A stretch of 48,079 nucleotides of DNA from Ruminococcus sp. GTDB taxonomy: Bacteria; Bacillota; Clostridia; Oscillospirales; Ruminococcaceae. Where the stretch lies: NCBI GenBank assembly GCA_015066805.1, contig SVNP01000017.1, positions 1 through 48,079 of the forward strand, read 5' to 3'. Of this stretch, positions 13,790-22,715 are shown piece after piece; position 1 is the first letter of the stretch; each line of letters begins with the position of its first letter. The notes under the pieces were generated by a model. It did not search any database, was not told where the DNA came from, and saw nothing but the letters and a program-made list of their open reading frames with translations. A program made the translations under genes and the position numbers.

Positions 13790-16108
13790 ATGTACGAACT
13801 GATTCCCGACGAAATAAAAGCCCTGCCTCGCTGGGTGTGCTGGAGAGCTGTGCCTGATCCGAAATCACACTCAGGCATCTCCAAGCAGCCTGTCAATCCC
13901 CGTACCGGCGGCATGGCACGTTCCAATGATCCAAGCACCTGGACAGACTTTGACACGGCAGTATCCGCTTCGGTGGATTATGCCGGCATCGGGTTTATGT
14001 TCCATGAATCCGGCTATATCGGCATTGACATTGACGACCGACCGGGCGAGCTGGAAGCCTATTGCAACGGTGACCGTGACAATATCTTCGGGCAGCTCAA
14101 TGACGCACTGCAAACCTATGCGGAGTTTTCACAGTCGGGCAACGGTGTGCACTTCATCGGGCGGGGCACACTGCCGGATAAGGACTTCAATAACCATGAT
14201 ATGGGCGTTGAGATGTATACCGGCGCACGGTTCTTCGTCATGACCGGCAATCCCTGCTCTGAGTTTGTGGATATCACCGATATCACCGAGGCAGTCAAGC
14301 CCTACTATGCAAAATACCGCACCAAGCAAAAACAGCAGACAAATTCTGCCCCGAGCGGTCAGCTTCCTCTCGGTGATTTTGCAGGCGGGGGCTTCCCGCT
14401 GACGGCGCAGGAGGTGATCGACCGTGCTTCCCGTTCAAGACAGGGGCAGAAATTCTCCGCACTCTACGGCGGTGATACATCCGGTTATCATTCTCCCTCG
14501 GAAGCGGACATGGCGTTCTGCAATCTGCTGGCATTCTGGTGTCAGGGCAACATACAGCTTATGGATGAGATCTTCCGCAGCTCCGGTCTGATGCGTGAAA
14601 AGTGGGACCGCAGGCAATCCGGCACCACCTACGGTGCCATCACACTGCAAAAGGCGGTGGAGGGCGCATCTGCCGTATACAGCGGAACAGAGGGTGACAG
14701 CGGCTATTCTGTTACCATACGGAAATGTATGCAGCAAGGTGCAGCCCGTACCCGGGGCAAAATGTATCGCTTTGACGATACCGGCAATGCGGAACGATTG
14801 TTTGATGCCTTCGGTGATATGCTGCGGTTCTGCTACACCGACAAGAAATGGCTCTATTACTTTGAGGGCAAATGGTATTCCGACAATATCGGCTATATCC
14901 GTCAGCTTGCGGACAGTGCAACCATACTGCAGGAGCAGGAGCGTGTGCTGTATGCCCATGATGAAGATATGCTGAAAGCCTTTGACCGGCATCTGAAGAA
15001 ATCACGCAGCTTTGCGGGCAAGACCAACATGATCCGGGAGGCGGAGCATCATGCGCCCATCCTGCCGCAGAATCTGGATCGGAATAAGGCGATCATCGGC
15101 GCAAAGAACGGCATCATTGATCTGAAGACAGGTGAGCTGCTCCCACATGACAGGGAGGCGTATCTGACCAAGCAGTGTCCCTTTTCTTACAATCCCGATG
15201 CACCCGAGCCCAAGCTGTGGCTGCAATTCCTCTCGGATATTTTCGGCGACGATCCCTATATGATCGACTACATCCAGAAATGCGTCGGTTATTCTCTCAC
15301 CGGCTCCACAGCGGAGCAGTGCGCATTCTTCCTGTTCGGTACAGGGCGCAACGGCAAGTCCACATTCCTGGAGATCGTGCGTGGCATTCTTGGCGACTAC
15401 GCAACCAATATCCAGCCGCAGACCATTATGGTCAATCCAAAATCCGGCAATGCGCCTTCTTCGGATATTGCCCGTCTCAAAGGCGCACGTCTGGTCACAT
15501 CCGTGGAGCCCAATGAGGGAATGCGTCTGGATGAGGGCTTATTAAAGCAGCTCACCGGAGATGATGTTGTGACCGCACGCAAGATGTTCTCCGAAGAATT
15601 TGAGTTCAAACCCGAATTCAAGCTGTGGATGGCAACCAACCACAAGCCGTTGATCCGTGGCACGGATACGGGCATCTGGCGGCGCATTCACCTGATTCCC
15701 TTTGAGGTGCAGATCCCTGCGGATCAGGTGGACAAAAAGCTGAAGTATAAGCTGGTGAAGGAAGCCGAAAGCATTCTGAAATGGGCGGTACAGGGCTGTA
15801 TCAAGTGGCAGAATGAGGGTCTTACCATGCCCCGGAAGGTGCTGGATGCAGTCAGAGAGTACCGGCATGAGATGGATGTGATCTCCGCATTCCTGGATGC
15901 CTGCTGTGTGATGGGAGAGGGTGAGACCAAGGCTTCCAAGCTCTATGCCATTTACGCAAAGTGGGCAGAGGAGCACAATGAATACCTGATGTCCAGCACA
16001 AAGTTTGGCACGGAGTTGACCAAACGAGATGGCATCGGTAAAAAGAAAGCACAAGGATTCATTTTCTATACGGGCATATCGCTCGAGCAAACGGAATATA
16101 ACCAATAA
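13790..16108 (+). CDS. Phage replicative primase-helicase (D5/SF3 type)
   Basis: 772 aa from ATG 13790 behind AAAGGAG. The N-terminus (LPRWVCWRAVPD...GIGFMFHESGYIGIDIDD...QSGNGVHFIGRG) is a primase-polymerase domain, with the acidic DIDD pair. A PriCT-like and D5-N segment follow (YSDNIGYIRQLADSATILQEQ...NGIIDLKTGEL). The C-terminal half is an SF3 helicase: Walker A FGTGRNGKST (about 518-527), Walker B LVTSVEPNEG, sensor MATNHKP, arginine finger IWRRIHLIPF. It should melt and prime the phage origin; the palindromic repeats just downstream are the best candidate for that origin. Confidence 0.93.
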   Translation: MYELIPDEIKALPRWVCWRAVPDPKSHSGISKQPVNPRTGGMARSNDPSTWTDFDTAVSASVDYAGIGFMFHESGYIGIDIDDRPGELEAYCNGDRDNIFGQLNDALQTYAEFSQSGNGVHFIGRGTLPDKDFNNHDMGVEMYTGARFFVMTGNPCSEFVDITDITEAVKPYYAKYRTKQKQQTNSAPSGQLPLGDFAGGGFPLTAQEVIDRASRSRQGQKFSALYGGDTSGYHSPSEADMAFCNLLAFWCQGNIQLMDEIFRSSGLMREKWDRRQSGTTYGAITLQKAVEGASAVYSGTEGDSGYSVTIRKCMQQGAARTRGKMYRFDDTGNAERLFDAFGDMLRFCYTDKKWLYYFEGKWYSDNIGYIRQLADSATILQEQERVLYAHDEDMLKAFDRHLKKSRSFAGKTNMIREAEHHAPILPQNLDRNKAIIGAKNGIIDLKTGELLPHDREAYLTKQCPFSYNPDAPEPKLWLQFLSDIFGDDPYMIDYIQKCVGYSLTGSTAEQCAFFLFGTGRNGKSTFLEIVRGILGDYATNIQPQTIMVNPKSGNAPSSDIARLKGARLVTSVEPNEGMRLDEGLLKQLTGDDVVTARKMFSEEFEFKPEFKLWMATNHKPLIRGTDTGIWRRIHLIPFEVQIPADQVDKKLKYKLVKEAESILKWAVQGCIKWQNEGLTMPRKVLDAVREYRHEMDVISAFLDACCVMGEGETKASKLYAIYAKWAEEHNEYLMSSTKFGTELTKRDGIGKKKAQGFIFYTGISLEQTEYNQ

Positions 16109-16122
16109 TTCATGGATGGACT

Positions 16123-16219
16123 GGAGGGTTGGAGGGTTATTCCTATTCTATCATATGAAAAATTGAAGTGAAATTATATATATACTCTATGGTAAACCCT
16201 CCAACCCTCCATAACCCTC
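16123..16219. other. Candidate phage replication origin (inverted iterons around an AT-rich core)
   Basis: GGAGGGTTGGAGGGTT (16123-16138) and its exact complement AACCCTCCAACCCTCC (16195-16210) flank 56 bp of AT-rich sequence (16139-16194, with an alternating TATATATA run). A further ATAACCCTC unit (16211-16219) extends the right arm. Each arm is itself a tandem of an 8-bp unit. It lies between the primase-helicase and the next gene, with no coding potential. Confidence 0.55.
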
Positions 16220-16239
16220 AAGCGAAAAGGAGCGAGACT

Positions 16240-16872
16240 ATGAAAATTGATCTGCGAAACCCTGAGACATGGGCAGCACTGGAACGGCAGGCGTATAACG
16301 GCACTGTGAACCTGCTCCCTCTGCCTCCCGCCGCCTACAAGTATTTTGCCGAGCTGACTGCCGTGTACCGTGCCTTCCGTTTTGACGGAATGGCCAAGGA
16401 GGATGCCGAAAACCGAAAGCGGCTGCTCCTGAAAGACTATCAGCGGCAGGTACAGGAGATTTACCGTGCACGGGAGGTCTATGCCGAGTATCAGAATGCC
16501 ATCCGCACGGTGGGCACGCTGACCGCCGAGATCGAGAAAGCACAGTCGGTCTATGAGATCGCAGAAAAAGCCTGCACGGTGATCGGTCTGCTGACCGGTG
16601 ACAACGGCTTTTACGGCAGGCAGATCAGGAAGATGCAGAAGTGCGGTGAAGCAGAAGTAATCCACGCTCGATGGATAGAGCGAGAGACCGAGCCCTACGG
16701 TGACCCGTATGAAGAATGTTCCCATTGTGGAGAGCCGAGACCGATTTCACACAATGACTACTACCATAGGGACAAAATACGAAGTGCTTATGGCGCTTTC
16801 TGTAATTGCTGCGGCGCAAAGATGGACTTAAAGCCACCCGAAGAAACCGAGAAAGGAGAATCCCCATGCTGA
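16240..16872 (+). CDS. Zinc-ribbon phage protein, unknown function
   Basis: 210 aa from ATG 16240 behind AAAAGGAG; the earlier in-frame Met at 16168 would place the repeats inside the protein. The first 140 residues are helical and charged (RLLLKDYQRQVQEIYRAREVYAEYQNA). The C-terminus has a four-cysteine zinc ribbon (CSHCGEPR... CNCCGAKMD), of the kind seen in many small phage proteins. A role in DNA or RNA transactions is likely but unproven. It overlaps the MazG-like gene by 7 nt. Confidence 0.7.
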   Translation: MKIDLRNPETWAALERQAYNGTVNLLPLPPAAYKYFAELTAVYRAFRFDGMAKEDAENRKRLLLKDYQRQVQEIYRAREVYAEYQNAIRTVGTLTAEIEKAQSVYEIAEKACTVIGLLTGDNGFYGRQIRKMQKCGEAEVIHARWIERETEPYGDPYEECSHCGEPRPISHNDYYHRDKIRSAYGAFCNCCGAKMDLKPPEETEKGESPC

Positions 16873-17171
16873 CCCCGCTACACAACCAAACTGCCGACCG
16901 TATCCTTGCACACTACGGTACGGAGAATCAGAAGATCCAGGCAGTGCAGGAGCTTTCGGAGCTGATCCTGCTGCTGACCCGCCGTGCCGATCAGATCACT
17001 TCACAGTTTTGTGAGGATGTGACCTCGGAGCTGGCAGATTGCTACATCATGCTGCGGCAGGTGCAGACCATGTACGGCATCACCGATGCAGCCATCACCG
17101 AGCAGATCGACCGCAAGGAGCTGCGGCAGCTTGAAAGAATTGACCGTGAGATTCTGCACTACGACCCTTGA
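16866..17171 (+). CDS. MazG-like nucleotide pyrophosphohydrolase
   Basis: 101 aa behind AAAGGAG. The helical pattern IQAVQELSELILLLTRR...FCEDVTSELADCYIMLRQVQTMYGI has the E..E and ELAD metal-binding spacing of the all-alpha NTP pyrophosphatase (MazG) fold. Phage MazG-like proteins act on non-canonical NTPs or host alarmones; which applies here cannot be read. It is followed closely by the sigma-like regulator. Confidence 0.8.
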   Translation: MLTPLHNQTADRILAHYGTENQKIQAVQELSELILLLTRRADQITSQFCEDVTSELADCYIMLRQVQTMYGITDAAITEQIDRKELRQLERIDREILHYDP

Positions 17172-17188
17172 AGAAAGGAGCAACGCCA

Positions 17189-17620
17189 ATGGACCCCAAA
17201 GCCTTTTTGCTGCGATACCGGGAAATACAGCATCAGATCGAAGCCAATGCACAGGAAGCCATCTGTCTGCGGTCATTGGCAGAGAAATGTACCGTCAGCT
17301 TTGATTCCGAAAGCGGTGGTACCGGTGATGGTCAGCGCATTCCCCGCATCACAGAGCAACTGCTCCGACTGGAAGCGCAGACCGAGCAGCTTACCCATAC
17401 GCTGGATGCGGTCAGAGCAGAGATCATTGCAGTCATCAACGCAGTACCGCAGCAGCATCACCGTGAGCTGCTCCGCTATCGGTATCTTGCCGGCATGAAG
17501 TTTGAACAGATCGCTGTGGAGATGCATTACAGCTATCAGCATACCGTTCATGTGCTGCATCCGGAATCTCTGCGGGCTGTCAAACATCTAATTGAATCTA
17601 ACATACAACCTGTGATATAA
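17189..17620 (+). CDS. Sigma-70-like late transcription regulator (ArpU/DUF1492 type)
   Basis: 143 aa from ATG 17189 behind AAAGGAG. A helical N-terminus is followed by LRYRYLAGMKFEQIAVEMHYSYQHTVHVLHPESLRAV, a region-4-like HTH as in DUF1492/ArpU proteins. These sit at the early/late boundary of Firmicute phages and switch on late genes. The place is right: last early gene, directly before terminase. Its final codons contain the candidate late promoter. Confidence 0.82.
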   Translation: MDPKAFLLRYREIQHQIEANAQEAICLRSLAEKCTVSFDSESGGTGDGQRIPRITEQLLRLEAQTEQLTHTLDAVRAEIIAVINAVPQQHHRELLRYRYLAGMKFEQIAVEMHYSYQHTVHVLHPESLRAVKHLIESNIQPVI

Positions 17621-17621
17621 T
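17592..17621 (+). promoter_or_regulatory. Candidate late promoter
   Basis: TTGAAT (17592-17597), 18-bp spacer, TATAAT (17616-17621) with an extended TG motif one base upstream (TGATATAAT). It overlaps the last codons of the sigma-like gene and precedes the packaging genes. Confidence 0.65.
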
Positions 17622-17661
17622 GTAGAATAGAAAAGCAGCGGAGCATGAGACAGGCTTTTCG

Positions 17662-17697
17662 GCACCGTACACCCCACACAGGATGTACGGTGCTTTT
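17662..17697 (+). terminator. Hairpin between late promoter and terminase
   Basis: GCACCGTACA (17662-17671) pairs exactly with TGTACGGTGC (17684-17693), followed by TTTTC. The stem is strong but the T-run short. It could end early transcripts, act as an antitermination point, or be part of the packaging (cos/pac) region. Confidence 0.5.
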
Positions 17698-17706
17698 CGT
17701 CTCCGC

Positions 17707-18156
17707 ATGAAGGAGGGTGGTGAGCAGCAAACAGTGAACGATCATAACTTAATCCCTGCGGCGCACAAGCTGACAGTCGAGGAACAGTCGAACGGCGGCA
17801 AGGCATCGGCAGCAGCCAGACGCAGAAAGAAGTCTATGAAGCAAAAGCTGCAGCTGCTCCTTTCGCTCCCTCCGTGCGATAATGACAAAGAACAGCTGGA
17901 TGCGCTTGGTGTGGAAGAAGAAGATACCGACAATGAGATGGTATTGCTGACAGCATTATTTCTGAAGGCCGCTGCCGGTGACGTACAAGCCTTCCGTGAG
18001 ATCCGCAGCATTCTGGGCAAGGATATTGCCGCAGCGGAACTGGAGCTGAAACGGCAGGAGCTGAAGCTGAAGAAGGATGCAGCTGTCAGGGATACTCCTT
18101 CGGCTGCTGCAGAAACACCGCTGCTGTATCAGGCATTGGGGGCAGATGACACATGA
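17707..18156 (+). CDS. terS: Terminase small subunit
   Basis: 149 aa as given. The start is uncertain: ATG 17707 sits on the ribosome binding site (AAGGAGGGTGG), and GTG 17734 is the alternative. Residues 25-50 are basic (SNGGKASAAARRRKKSMKQKLQ). The middle (NEMVLLTALFLKAAAGDVQAFREIRSILG) resembles TerS proteins of SPP1-like and related siphophages. It binds the packaging site and hands DNA to TerL, whose ATG lies inside its stop. Confidence 0.8.
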   Translation: MKEGGEQQTVNDHNLIPAAHKLTVEEQSNGGKASAAARRRKKSMKQKLQLLLSLPPCDNDKEQLDALGVEEEDTDNEMVLLTALFLKAAAGDVQAFREIRSILGKDIAAAELELKRQELKLKKDAAVRDTPSAAAETPLLYQALGADDT

Positions 18157-19433
18157 CGTTTGCAAAGCTATCTTCCAAGCAGAAGCAATTGTTCCGATGG
18201 TGCTACGGCCATGCTTACCGTGCAGTGATCTGCGACGGTGCTGTCCGTTCCGGTAAGACTGTATGCATGATCGCTGCCTTTATTTTGTGGGCAATGCATG
18301 AGTTTGACGGAGCGACCTTTGGCATCTGCGGCAAAACCGTTCGTTCGACAGAGCGCAACATTATTATGCCTTTACAAAGCATTGCAGATATTACGGCATA
18401 TTTCAAGCTGACCTATACCCGTTCCATCAATCTGCTGACGGTAGAGGGCAATGGGCGTAAAAATCATTTCTATGTCTTTGGCGGTAAGGATGAATCCTCC
18501 TATATGCTGATTCAGGGCATCACGCTGAGTGGTGTCCTTTTTGATGAAGCAGCGCTGATGCCCCGCAGCTTTGTGGAGCAGGCTATTACCAGAACGCTTT
18601 CGGTAGAAAATGCCAAGCTGTGGTTCAACTGCAACCCGGAGCATCAGTTTCACTGGTTTTATAAGGAGTGGATCTGTAAGGCAAAGGAACGAAACGCTCT
18701 GCACCTGCATTTTCTCATGTCGGATAATCCGACTTTGACACCGGAACAACTGGCACACGCCGAAAAGAACTTCTCAGGTGTATTCCATGATCGGTATATC
18801 AAGGGGCTGTGGTGCAATGCAGAGGGCCTGATCTATCGGGCATTTGCAAACAACACAGCAGATTATCTGCTGGATGCACCGCCCGATGATATTCTCTTTG
18901 CCAATATCGGCTTTGACTTCGGCGGCAACGGCTCCGCTCATGCAGGCATCTGTACAGGCTTTTCCCGATCCTTACAGCGGGTAGTGGTGCTGGAGGAATA
19001 CTACCGCAAGGAAGTGATCTCTCCATCCGTATTGGAGCAGGATATTCTTGCATTTATCCGCCGTTGTCAAAAGCAGTACAGAGTGTATAATGCCTATTTC
19101 GATTCCGCAGAACAGGTACTGATCAAAGGCGTGACAGCGGCAGCGGTAAAAGCCCGTGTCCCGATCAACATTCACAACGCCAAAAAGTCCGGGATCCTTG
19201 GACGCATCCGTCTGACGGATCATCTGCTGTCACAGCATCGCTTTTTCGTGATGAAGCATTGCAGGCATCTCATTGAAGCCATGCAGACGGCTGTCTGGGA
19301 CAGCAAGCAGATTACCAAGGACGTGCGGCTGGATGACGGCAACTACAATATTGACAGTCTGGATGCCATGGAATACAGCATCGAGCCTTATATGCAAGAT
19401 CTCGTTGAAACAGGAGGTATGAAACAGTCATGA
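18153..19433 (+). CDS. terL: Terminase large subunit
   Basis: 426 aa, ATGA overlap with terS. Walker A is GAVRSGKT (29-36), Walker B with catalytic Glu is GVLFDEAALM, coupling motif NCNPEHQFHW, and the nuclease domain starts with GFDFGGNGSAHA and continues with acidic YFDSAE. This is the packaging motor and headful/cos nuclease of a terminase_3-type siphovirus. Full length for the family. It overlaps the portal start by 4 nt. Confidence 0.96.
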   Translation: MTFAKLSSKQKQLFRWCYGHAYRAVICDGAVRSGKTVCMIAAFILWAMHEFDGATFGICGKTVRSTERNIIMPLQSIADITAYFKLTYTRSINLLTVEGNGRKNHFYVFGGKDESSYMLIQGITLSGVLFDEAALMPRSFVEQAITRTLSVENAKLWFNCNPEHQFHWFYKEWICKAKERNALHLHFLMSDNPTLTPEQLAHAEKNFSGVFHDRYIKGLWCNAEGLIYRAFANNTADYLLDAPPDDILFANIGFDFGGNGSAHAGICTGFSRSLQRVVVLEEYYRKEVISPSVLEQDILAFIRRCQKQYRVYNAYFDSAEQVLIKGVTAAAVKARVPINIHNAKKSGILGRIRLTDHLLSQHRFFVMKHCRHLIEAMQTAVWDSKQITKDVRLDDGNYNIDSLDAMEYSIEPYMQDLVETGGMKQS

Positions 19434-20878
19434 ATCTTTCGGCCATACAAGCGGCCTTTCCGCAGGATCCCATCCCCGATGTATCCGCTTATTACAGTGA
19501 ACGGATCAGACTGTGGCGTGATATCTTTGAAAACAATCCCCCCTGGCTGAAGGTCAAGCGTGGCGGTCTGTACAAAAAGGGTGACAGGAGCCGATATACC
19601 CTCAGCACTGCCAAGGTGCTGTGTGATCACTTTTCTGCACTCACCTTTTCGGAGCAGTGCAGCATCACTGTCAGCAATGAGCAATATCAAAGCTACATTG
19701 ATCAGCAGTTGGATCGCAACGGCTTCTGGGACAATATGCCCCTGCTTCTGACCGATGCCTATGCTCTGGGAGGTGGTGTGGTCAAGGTATATGCAGACCA
19801 AAAGCAGCCGCAGCTCAGCTACATCCATGCAGAACAGTTTCTCCCCACCGGCTGGGACTCCAAGACAGTCCTGGCCGGTGATTTTGTATCCACAACCCGC
19901 AGCAAGGAGTATTATTACACCCTTGTGGAACGGCATCAGCGGGGCAGGATCACCCACAAGCTGTTTCAGGCACGCTCCAACGGAGAAGTGGGCACGCCTT
20001 GTCCGCTGAGCACCCTGTATGCGTTCCCCGAGCAGACGGATTATCAGACGGATACCCCCATGTTTGCCTATTTCAAGCCCTGTGTCTCCAACAATGCAGA
20101 GTATGACACACCGCTGGGCATGAGCATCTATGCCAATGCTCTTTCCACGCTGGAGGCACTGGATATTGCATTTGACAGCTTTGTGCGGGAGTTTCTTCTC
20201 GGTAAAAAGCGGATCATCGTGCCGGCATCTGCCATCCAGACGGTAGTGGACCCCACTTCCGGAGAACTGGTACGGTATTTTGATGCCGATGATGAAGCGT
20301 TTGTAGCGCTGAAAGCAGACGACACCAAGGAAATGAAGATCACAGACAACACCATTACTCTGCGAATCGAGGAGCACGTTGCAGGCATCAATGCGCTGCT
20401 GAATATCCTCTGTTTTCAGGTGGGACTTTCGCCCGGCTCCCTCTCTTTTGATGCGGTACAGGGGCTGAAAACGGCTACGGAGATCATCTCCCAGGACAGC
20501 AAGACCGCACGCACGGTCAAATCCAATAAAAACCTGCTGACAGAGACCATTGAAACGATCATTCATGCGCTAATCGCCGTGGGTGTCTTTCTGAAGCTGA
20601 TCCCCCAAGCCGAATACACCGTGACGGTAGGCTGGCAGGACAACATCGTCATTGATGACAACACCCTCATTGATAACAACATCAAGCTGGTGGATGCAGG
20701 TCTGAAATCCAAGGTAAAGGCCATAATGGATGTGCAGAAGTGCGATGAAGCCGAAGCACTGGCAGAGCTGGAACGTATCGCCAAGGAGCAATCGGTCGGC
20801 GGTCTTGCGGTAGATGATTTTCTGAGCAGCAGAAAGGGCGAAGGCGATGACACCTCTGGAACTGATGCAGTGGAGTGA
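19430..20878 (+). CDS. Portal protein (SPP1 gp6-like)
   Basis: 482 aa. The N-terminus (YYSERIRLWRDIFENNPPWLK), the central YALGGGVVKVYAD and ALDIAFDSFVREF, and the late GLSPGSLSFDAVQGLKTATEIISQDSKTARTV are typical of SPP1-type portal proteins. It forms the dodecameric ring for DNA entry and docks TerL. The last 32 nt overlap the MuF gene, the usual coupling of portal and MuF. Confidence 0.94.
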   Translation: MNLSAIQAAFPQDPIPDVSAYYSERIRLWRDIFENNPPWLKVKRGGLYKKGDRSRYTLSTAKVLCDHFSALTFSEQCSITVSNEQYQSYIDQQLDRNGFWDNMPLLLTDAYALGGGVVKVYADQKQPQLSYIHAEQFLPTGWDSKTVLAGDFVSTTRSKEYYYTLVERHQRGRITHKLFQARSNGEVGTPCPLSTLYAFPEQTDYQTDTPMFAYFKPCVSNNAEYDTPLGMSIYANALSTLEALDIAFDSFVREFLLGKKRIIVPASAIQTVVDPTSGELVRYFDADDEAFVALKADDTKEMKITDNTITLRIEEHVAGINALLNILCFQVGLSPGSLSFDAVQGLKTATEIISQDSKTARTVKSNKNLLTETIETIIHALIAVGVFLKLIPQAEYTVTVGWQDNIVIDDNTLIDNNIKLVDAGLKSKVKAIMDVQKCDEAEALAELERIAKEQSVGGLAVDDFLSSRKGEGDDTSGTDAVE

Positions 20879-22715
20879 GGGCCTTGCCGATCTCTACACG
20901 GGATTGGAAACAGACCTCATCGCCAATATTGCGGCATATCTGGCAAAGGGCAGCGCAGACAGCAGCACGGCACAATGGAAGCTGCAGATGCTTGCACAGA
21001 TGGGTGCGCTCAACCGGCAGAACCTGCAGACCATTCTCTCCTATTCGGATATCATCACGGAAGAAATGCAGGCTGCTCTGGAAACTGCGGCTCTGGCAGC
21101 CATAGAGGAGCTGGAGCCGGGCTTCCGGCAGCTTGCCCGTGAAGGCTTCATCAATGATACCGACATTCCCGTAGATGTGACCACCGCAGCAGTCCTGAAA
21201 GCCTATCGCAAACAGGCACAGGATGCGCTGAATATGGTGAATACAGTAATGCAGTACAAGGCAAAGGCGGCTGCCCGCAGGCTCATCAACGATACCGCAG
21301 AGCTTGCTGATAAACCTGAGTTCCTTGCTATGCTGAACAAAGCAGCAGGCTCCATGGTAACGGGTGGGGAAAGCCGTCAGGCAGCATTGCGGCGCTGTAT
21401 TCATCAGATGACGGAAAAAGGCATTCCCGCCTTTGTGGATAAGCTGGGCAGAGAGTGGACTCCCGAAGCGTATATCAACATGGATCTGCGTACTACCATG
21501 TCCAACGTGGCACATCAGGTACAGTTTGACCGCATGGACGCTTACGATCTTACCTTGCTGGAGGTCAGCAGCCATGCCGGAGCCCGCCCTAAGTGTGCCA
21601 AGGATCAGGGCAAGATCTTCAACCGCAACGGCAGCGGCGGCTATACCACCGATCTCCACGGCAGGAAGATCCGCTATTATGCCTGGAAGGACAGCTCCTA
21701 CGGTGAGCCGGATGGGCTGCTTGGTATCAACTGCGGGCATCATGTCTATCCGTTCACACCCGGTATTGATGTGCAGCGGTATTTCCCCTATGACGAAAAG
21801 GAAAATGATGCGCTGTATCAGAAGATGCAGCATCAGCGGGAGCTGGAACGCCGTGTGAGACGCTCCAAACGGGAATGCATGATGCTGGAGACTACCGGTG
21901 ATACCGAGGGCTTTGCAAAGGCATCTGTTACGCTGAAACAGCGGGAGCAGGCTTTGAAGCAGTATTGCGCCGATGAGGGACTTGACTATAAAAACGACCG
22001 CACCGCCGTGGTGGGCTATGGCAGAAGCACCGCTGCAAAGGCCTCTGCTGCTGCCAAGCGAAAACTTGCCGAACAGACCCGAAAACGCCTTGACAAATCT
22101 GCGGAAAGTGGTATAATGGAGTCAAGGGACAAAAAAGCAGGCGGTCTTTCTGCACCAATCGTACCTTCAAAGGTTGATACCACAAAGCGCATTGGTAGTG
22201 ATACTTTTAGTGAAGAAGCACGCACTGAGCTGTTTCGTGATGAGCGTATCATCTCAGGCAATGCATATGAGACTGCATCTCTGTATAATGCGAACGGTGA
22301 GAAGATATTCCGAAAAAAAGGAACCCAAGACTCGGTGACATTCACTGCCAAAGAAATGAAGTTGATGCATGGCGGTATATTGACTCACAATCATCCCAAC
22401 GGTTCAGTTTTTTCAGCAGAAGACATCAATATGCTTCGGCGAGGAAAGCTCGCGGAGATTCGTGCTTGTAACCGTCTTGGCACTTATGTGCTACAAACGC
22501 CCGGTGCATGGCCAAAGGAACTTTCCAGTCTTGAAGATATACGTTCCGCCTATGATCGCATCATGGCCGAAGCAGGCGAAAAGTATAAAGACATTGCAGC
22601 ACAGGAAGGTAGGAGCATTCTTTACTATCTCGATAGAATGGATGAGGATGCCATGGATATGTTTAGTAAGGAATTTGGCCTAATATTCAGATGGGAGGCA
22701 GCTGATAATGATTAG
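20847..22715 (+). CDS. MuF-type minor head protein fused to a JAB-like (HNHPNG) C-terminal domain
   Basis: 622 aa. Residues 1-340 are a phage minor capsid 2 / MuF-type head protein, with helical N-terminus and CAKDQGKIF (about 250) to CGHHVYPF (about 297). A basic helical linker follows (about 340-415). From about 420 composition turns AT-richer and a new domain begins: TFSEEARTELF...THNHPNGSVFSAED, with H514, H516, P517, G519, S523 and D526. That is close to the JAMM/RadC motif HxHPxG-x(n)-S-x2-D. Its end is acidic. Phage MuF proteins often carry toxin or enzyme domains at this position and deliver them with the virion. A peptidase-like or toxin role is inferred; an upstream catalytic Glu could not be assigned with certainty. 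A promoter lies inside the linker (22090-22117). Confidence 0.85.
   Translation: MTPLELMQWSEGLADLYTGLETDLIANIAAYLAKGSADSSTAQWKLQMLAQMGALNRQNLQTILSYSDIITEEMQAALETAALAAIEELEPGFRQLAREGFINDTDIPVDVTTAAVLKAYRKQAQDALNMVNTVMQYKAKAAARRLINDTAELADKPEFLAMLNKAAGSMVTGGESRQAALRRCIHQMTEKGIPAFVDKLGREWTPEAYINMDLRTTMSNVAHQVQFDRMDAYDLTLLEVSSHAGARPKCAKDQGKIFNRNGSGGYTTDLHGRKIRYYAWKDSSYGEPDGLLGINCGHHVYPFTPGIDVQRYFPYDEKENDALYQKMQHQRELERRVRRSKRECMMLETTGDTEGFAKASVTLKQREQALKQYCADEGLDYKNDRTAVVGYGRSTAAKASAAAKRKLAEQTRKRLDKSAESGIMESRDKKAGGLSAPIVPSKVDTTKRIGSDTFSEEARTELFRDERIISGNAYETASLYNANGEKIFRKKGTQDSVTFTAKEMKLMHGGILTHNHPNGSVFSAEDINMLRRGKLAEIRACNRLGTYVLQTPGAWPKELSSLEDIRSAYDRIMAEAGEKYKDIAAQEGRSILYYLDRMDEDAMDMFSKEFGLIFRWEAADND
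22090..22117 (+). promoter_or_regulatory. Internal promoter at the MuF/accessory-domain junction
   Basis: TTGACA (22090-22095), 16-bp spacer, TATAAT (22112-22117): both hexamers are perfect consensus although they lie in coding sequence (codons 415-424). Transcripts would start near 22124 and run over the HNHPNG domain and the small gene to the terminator at 22890-22917. Confidence 0.6.
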
